Shown here in pieces: positions 48,680 to 50,075 of a DNA stretch of 50,075 bases. The stretch lies in the NCBI RefSeq assembly GCF_009735625.1, contig NZ_CP046245.1, forward strand, positions 1 to 50,075, given 5' to 3'. Source of the stretch: Moorella glycerini. GTDB taxonomy: Bacteria; Bacillota; DSM-521; Neomoorellales; Neomoorellaceae. Every line of letters begins with the position of its first letter. Positions within the stretch are counted from its first letter, which is position 1. The notes under the pieces are model-generated. The model had not been told where the DNA came from and did no database searches. It saw only the letters and a program-made list of their open reading frames with translations. A program made the translations under genes and the position numbers.

Positions 48680-48710
48680 GATTCCCACCAAATTAAAGGA
48701 GGCTGATAAC

Positions 48711-49859
48711 ATGACCCGCAAACTTGCCTTTGCCGCCCTGCTGCTTGCCGCCCTGATCTTCTCTTTCGCCGGACTAGCCCAGGCGGCCCCGGCCCATGAG
48801 GTGGTATTTAAGGTTGGGCGGGGGTATTACGTCACCGACGGCGGGCAGAACTGGATGGACGCCGTTACCTTCGTGGAAAATAACCGTACTTATGTTCCGG
48901 TGCGTTACCTGGCCTACGCCCTGGGAGTTAACGAGGAAGGCGTAAAATATGACAACGGCACCGTTACCCTCGCCCTCAACGGCAAAACCATCACTATGAC
49001 TGAGGGCAGCAAGGCCCTCAAGGTTGACAACAGCGTTACTAATATGGACGTGGCTCCTATCATCAAGGACGGCCGCACTTACCTGCCGGCCAGATGGGTG
49101 GCTGAGGCCTTCGGGTATAAGGTAGACTGGTTCGACCCGATCCAGTGGGTGCTGATCCGCGACCAGGCAACCTGGAAGGCGGCGCAGCCGAAGTTTCTGA
49201 ACGGGCCTGTAGACAAAGATGGGTATCAATATCCCAATATTACGGCGGTGGCTTTTGGGGCGCAAAGCAATACGGTTACTGCTTACCGTGGAGATCCTAT
49301 AGGTTGGGATGTTGTCCAGAGAGACAATCGAAAAGTAGACTTTCCTTATGCCAAATGGGACGTGACCCTCCCGGGGCCGGTGGCGGTTAAAATGGACCCC
49401 ATAACCGACCCGGTGAGCGGAGAGGTTTTTCAATATAATGTCGAGGTAAACATAAAAAACCTGCTCCTCGCTTTCGGCGTGCCGGAAGGAGCCATCCACT
49501 GGGACGAGGAAACCCAGACCCTGCTGGTGGAGTGCGATTACATTTACCGCGTTGACTCCCCCCTGCAGGACCGCTTTACCGTGCAATACATCTGGATGCG
49601 GCCGGGGGAAAACGTGTTCTACAATCATTTCACCGATATTCCCGACCAGGTGAGACATATTGAGTATAGCAGTGAGGACAGTTATGGGAAATATAAACCT
49701 GAATATCCAGGCGCGAAGTTCAGCTATGACCCGCAAAACGGCTTTGTAGGAACGGGATTTGCTAAGTACCTCCCGGCTTATGTCTATCATAACGAAATGA
49801 ATGGTTTAGGCATCCGTGCCTACGGGTGGCAAGGGCTGCACGTAATTTCGATTGGATGA
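48711..49859 (+). CDS. Secreted copper-amine-oxidase-N domain protein
   Basis: ATG 48711 with AAAGGAGG upstream. Signal peptide to LAQAAPA, then a CuAO_N1 domain: RTYVPVRYLAYALGVNEEGV, TVTLALNGKTITMTEGSKAL and RTYLPARWVAEAFGYKVDWF. Such domains are surface modules in Firmicutes with no link to amine oxidation. The last 220 residues have no known family, with several aromatic segments (IRAYGWQGLHVIS). Probably a cell-wall protein. Confidence 0.85.
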   Translation: MTRKLAFAALLLAALIFSFAGLAQAAPAHEVVFKVGRGYYVTDGGQNWMDAVTFVENNRTYVPVRYLAYALGVNEEGVKYDNGTVTLALNGKTITMTEGSKALKVDNSVTNMDVAPIIKDGRTYLPARWVAEAFGYKVDWFDPIQWVLIRDQATWKAAQPKFLNGPVDKDGYQYPNITAVAFGAQSNTVTAYRGDPIGWDVVQRDNRKVDFPYAKWDVTLPGPVAVKMDPITDPVSGEVFQYNVEVNIKNLLLAFGVPEGAIHWDEETQTLLVECDYIYRVDSPLQDRFTVQYIWMRPGENVFYNHFTDIPDQVRHIEYSSEDSYGKYKPEYPGAKFSYDPQNGFVGTGFAKYLPAYVYHNEMNGLGIRAYGWQGLHVISIG

Positions 49860-49931
49860 TGTAATAAAAGGGTTGGCAAAATATGTAGAATAAAGTAGAA
49901 TGGTTCTGGGGACGGGCAAGATTAAAGAAAG

Positions 49932-49972
49932 GTCCCACCTGCCGGGGATTTAATCCCGAGGGGAGGTGGGAC
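49932..49972 (+). promoter_or_regulatory. Hairpin hiding the ribosome binding site of a tiny peptide
   Basis: GTCCCACCT (49932-49940) is the exact complement of AGGTGGGAC (49964-49972), with an inner GGGA/TCCC stem. The right arm contains the GGAGGTGG site of GTG 49975. Confidence 0.7.
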
Positions 49973-49974
49973 TG

Positions 49975-50064
49975 GTGATATCCGTACCAGAAATGTTGCA
50001 GATCATCGGTACATTGCTTTCTCTTATTACCCTGGTAGTGGCCATCGTCAGCCTGCGGAAGTAG
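49975..50064 (+). CDS. 29-residue hydrophobic peptide, toxin-like
   Basis: GTG 49975 after GGGGAGGTGGG. MISVPEMLQIIGTLLSLITL followed by VVAIVSLRK is one membrane helix with a basic end, as in type I toxins and holin-like peptides. Translation control by the hairpin fits that reading. No antisense RNA promoter was identified in the remaining sequence. Confidence 0.55.
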   Translation: MISVPEMLQIIGTLLSLITLVVAIVSLRK

Positions 50065-50075
50065 TGAAAAGCCCT

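Noticed and set aside
1..50075. tRNA or rRNA genes
   Set aside because: No cloverleaf with a conserved T-loop (GTTCRANNC in context) nor any rRNA-like stretch was found.

Overview
This window looks like part of a large mobile genetic element from a thermophilic, spore-former-type Firmicute of the Moorella/Desulfotomaculum kind. That placement is an inference. It rests on strong AGGAGG ribosome binding sites, frequent TTG and GTG starts, moderately high GC, copper-amine-oxidase-N secreted proteins, a MOB-L type relaxase and a PrgI/VirB4 Gram-positive type IV secretion set. Neither end of the element is visible, so I cannot tell a conjugative plasmid from an integrative conjugative element. An actin-like ParM gene and a Rep-like gene with repeats inside it favour plasmid-style maintenance. 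A large serine recombinase favours integration.

Layout. (1) 1-4250: a coiled-coil membrane protein and two adjacent large secreted proteins, one extremely rich in Tyr and Trp. (2) 4280-9197: maintenance block with ParM-like actin, a small ParR-position protein, an EAL c-di-GMP phosphodiesterase, a HAD phosphatase, a Rep-like winged-helix protein with iteron-like repeats inside its gene, and a DNA methyltransferase. (3) 9227 to about 14935: a nested insertion. A group II intron is interrupted by an IS110-family element, which is itself interrupted by an IS1634-family element flanked by a 6 bp target duplication (CTATAA). Removing the inner IS restores the IS110 reading frame exactly. (4) 14956-18739: a small Cys-rich protein, ArdC antirestriction protein, TOPRIM/zinc primase, a relic of a HEPN gene and a MazF-like toxin pair. 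(5) 18843-30687: transfer region with a hairpin-rich candidate oriT, RHH accessory protein, MobL relaxase, VirD4, VirB2-like pilin, VirB6-like, PrgI/VirB3-like, a split VirB4, an M23 wall hydrolase and a TadZ-like protein. (6) 30693-38031: SNase, accessory cassettes, an ImmA/ImmR-like regulatory switch with divergent promoters, and a large serine recombinase. (7) 38085-47450: a complete Tad/Flp pilus locus (two TadZ-like proteins, CpaB, TadA, TadB, TadC, TadE/G-like proteins, prepilin peptidase, Flp-like pilin). (8) 47488-50075: a MNT/HEPN toxin-antitoxin cassette, a copper-amine-oxidase-N secreted protein and a tiny hydrophobic peptide behind a hairpin.

Two things stand out. First, a family of GC-rich, highly structured intergenic repeats occurs four times (A 15151, B 31277, C 32077, D 47488), always in the same orientation and always upstream of an accessory gene. 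Stems are conserved by compensatory change and some loops are UUCG. Copies C and D end in the same promoter (TTGATA-17-TAAAAT), are followed by different two-gene modules, and those modules end in the same terminator. This looks like a cassette frame in which small gene pairs have been exchanged. Second, the element carries both a Gram-positive conjugation machine and a full Tad pilus, with a c-di-GMP phosphodiesterase and surface proteins. The pilus may help donor and recipient cells hold together, as the thin type IV pilus of plasmid R64 does in Gram-negatives. That function is an inference.
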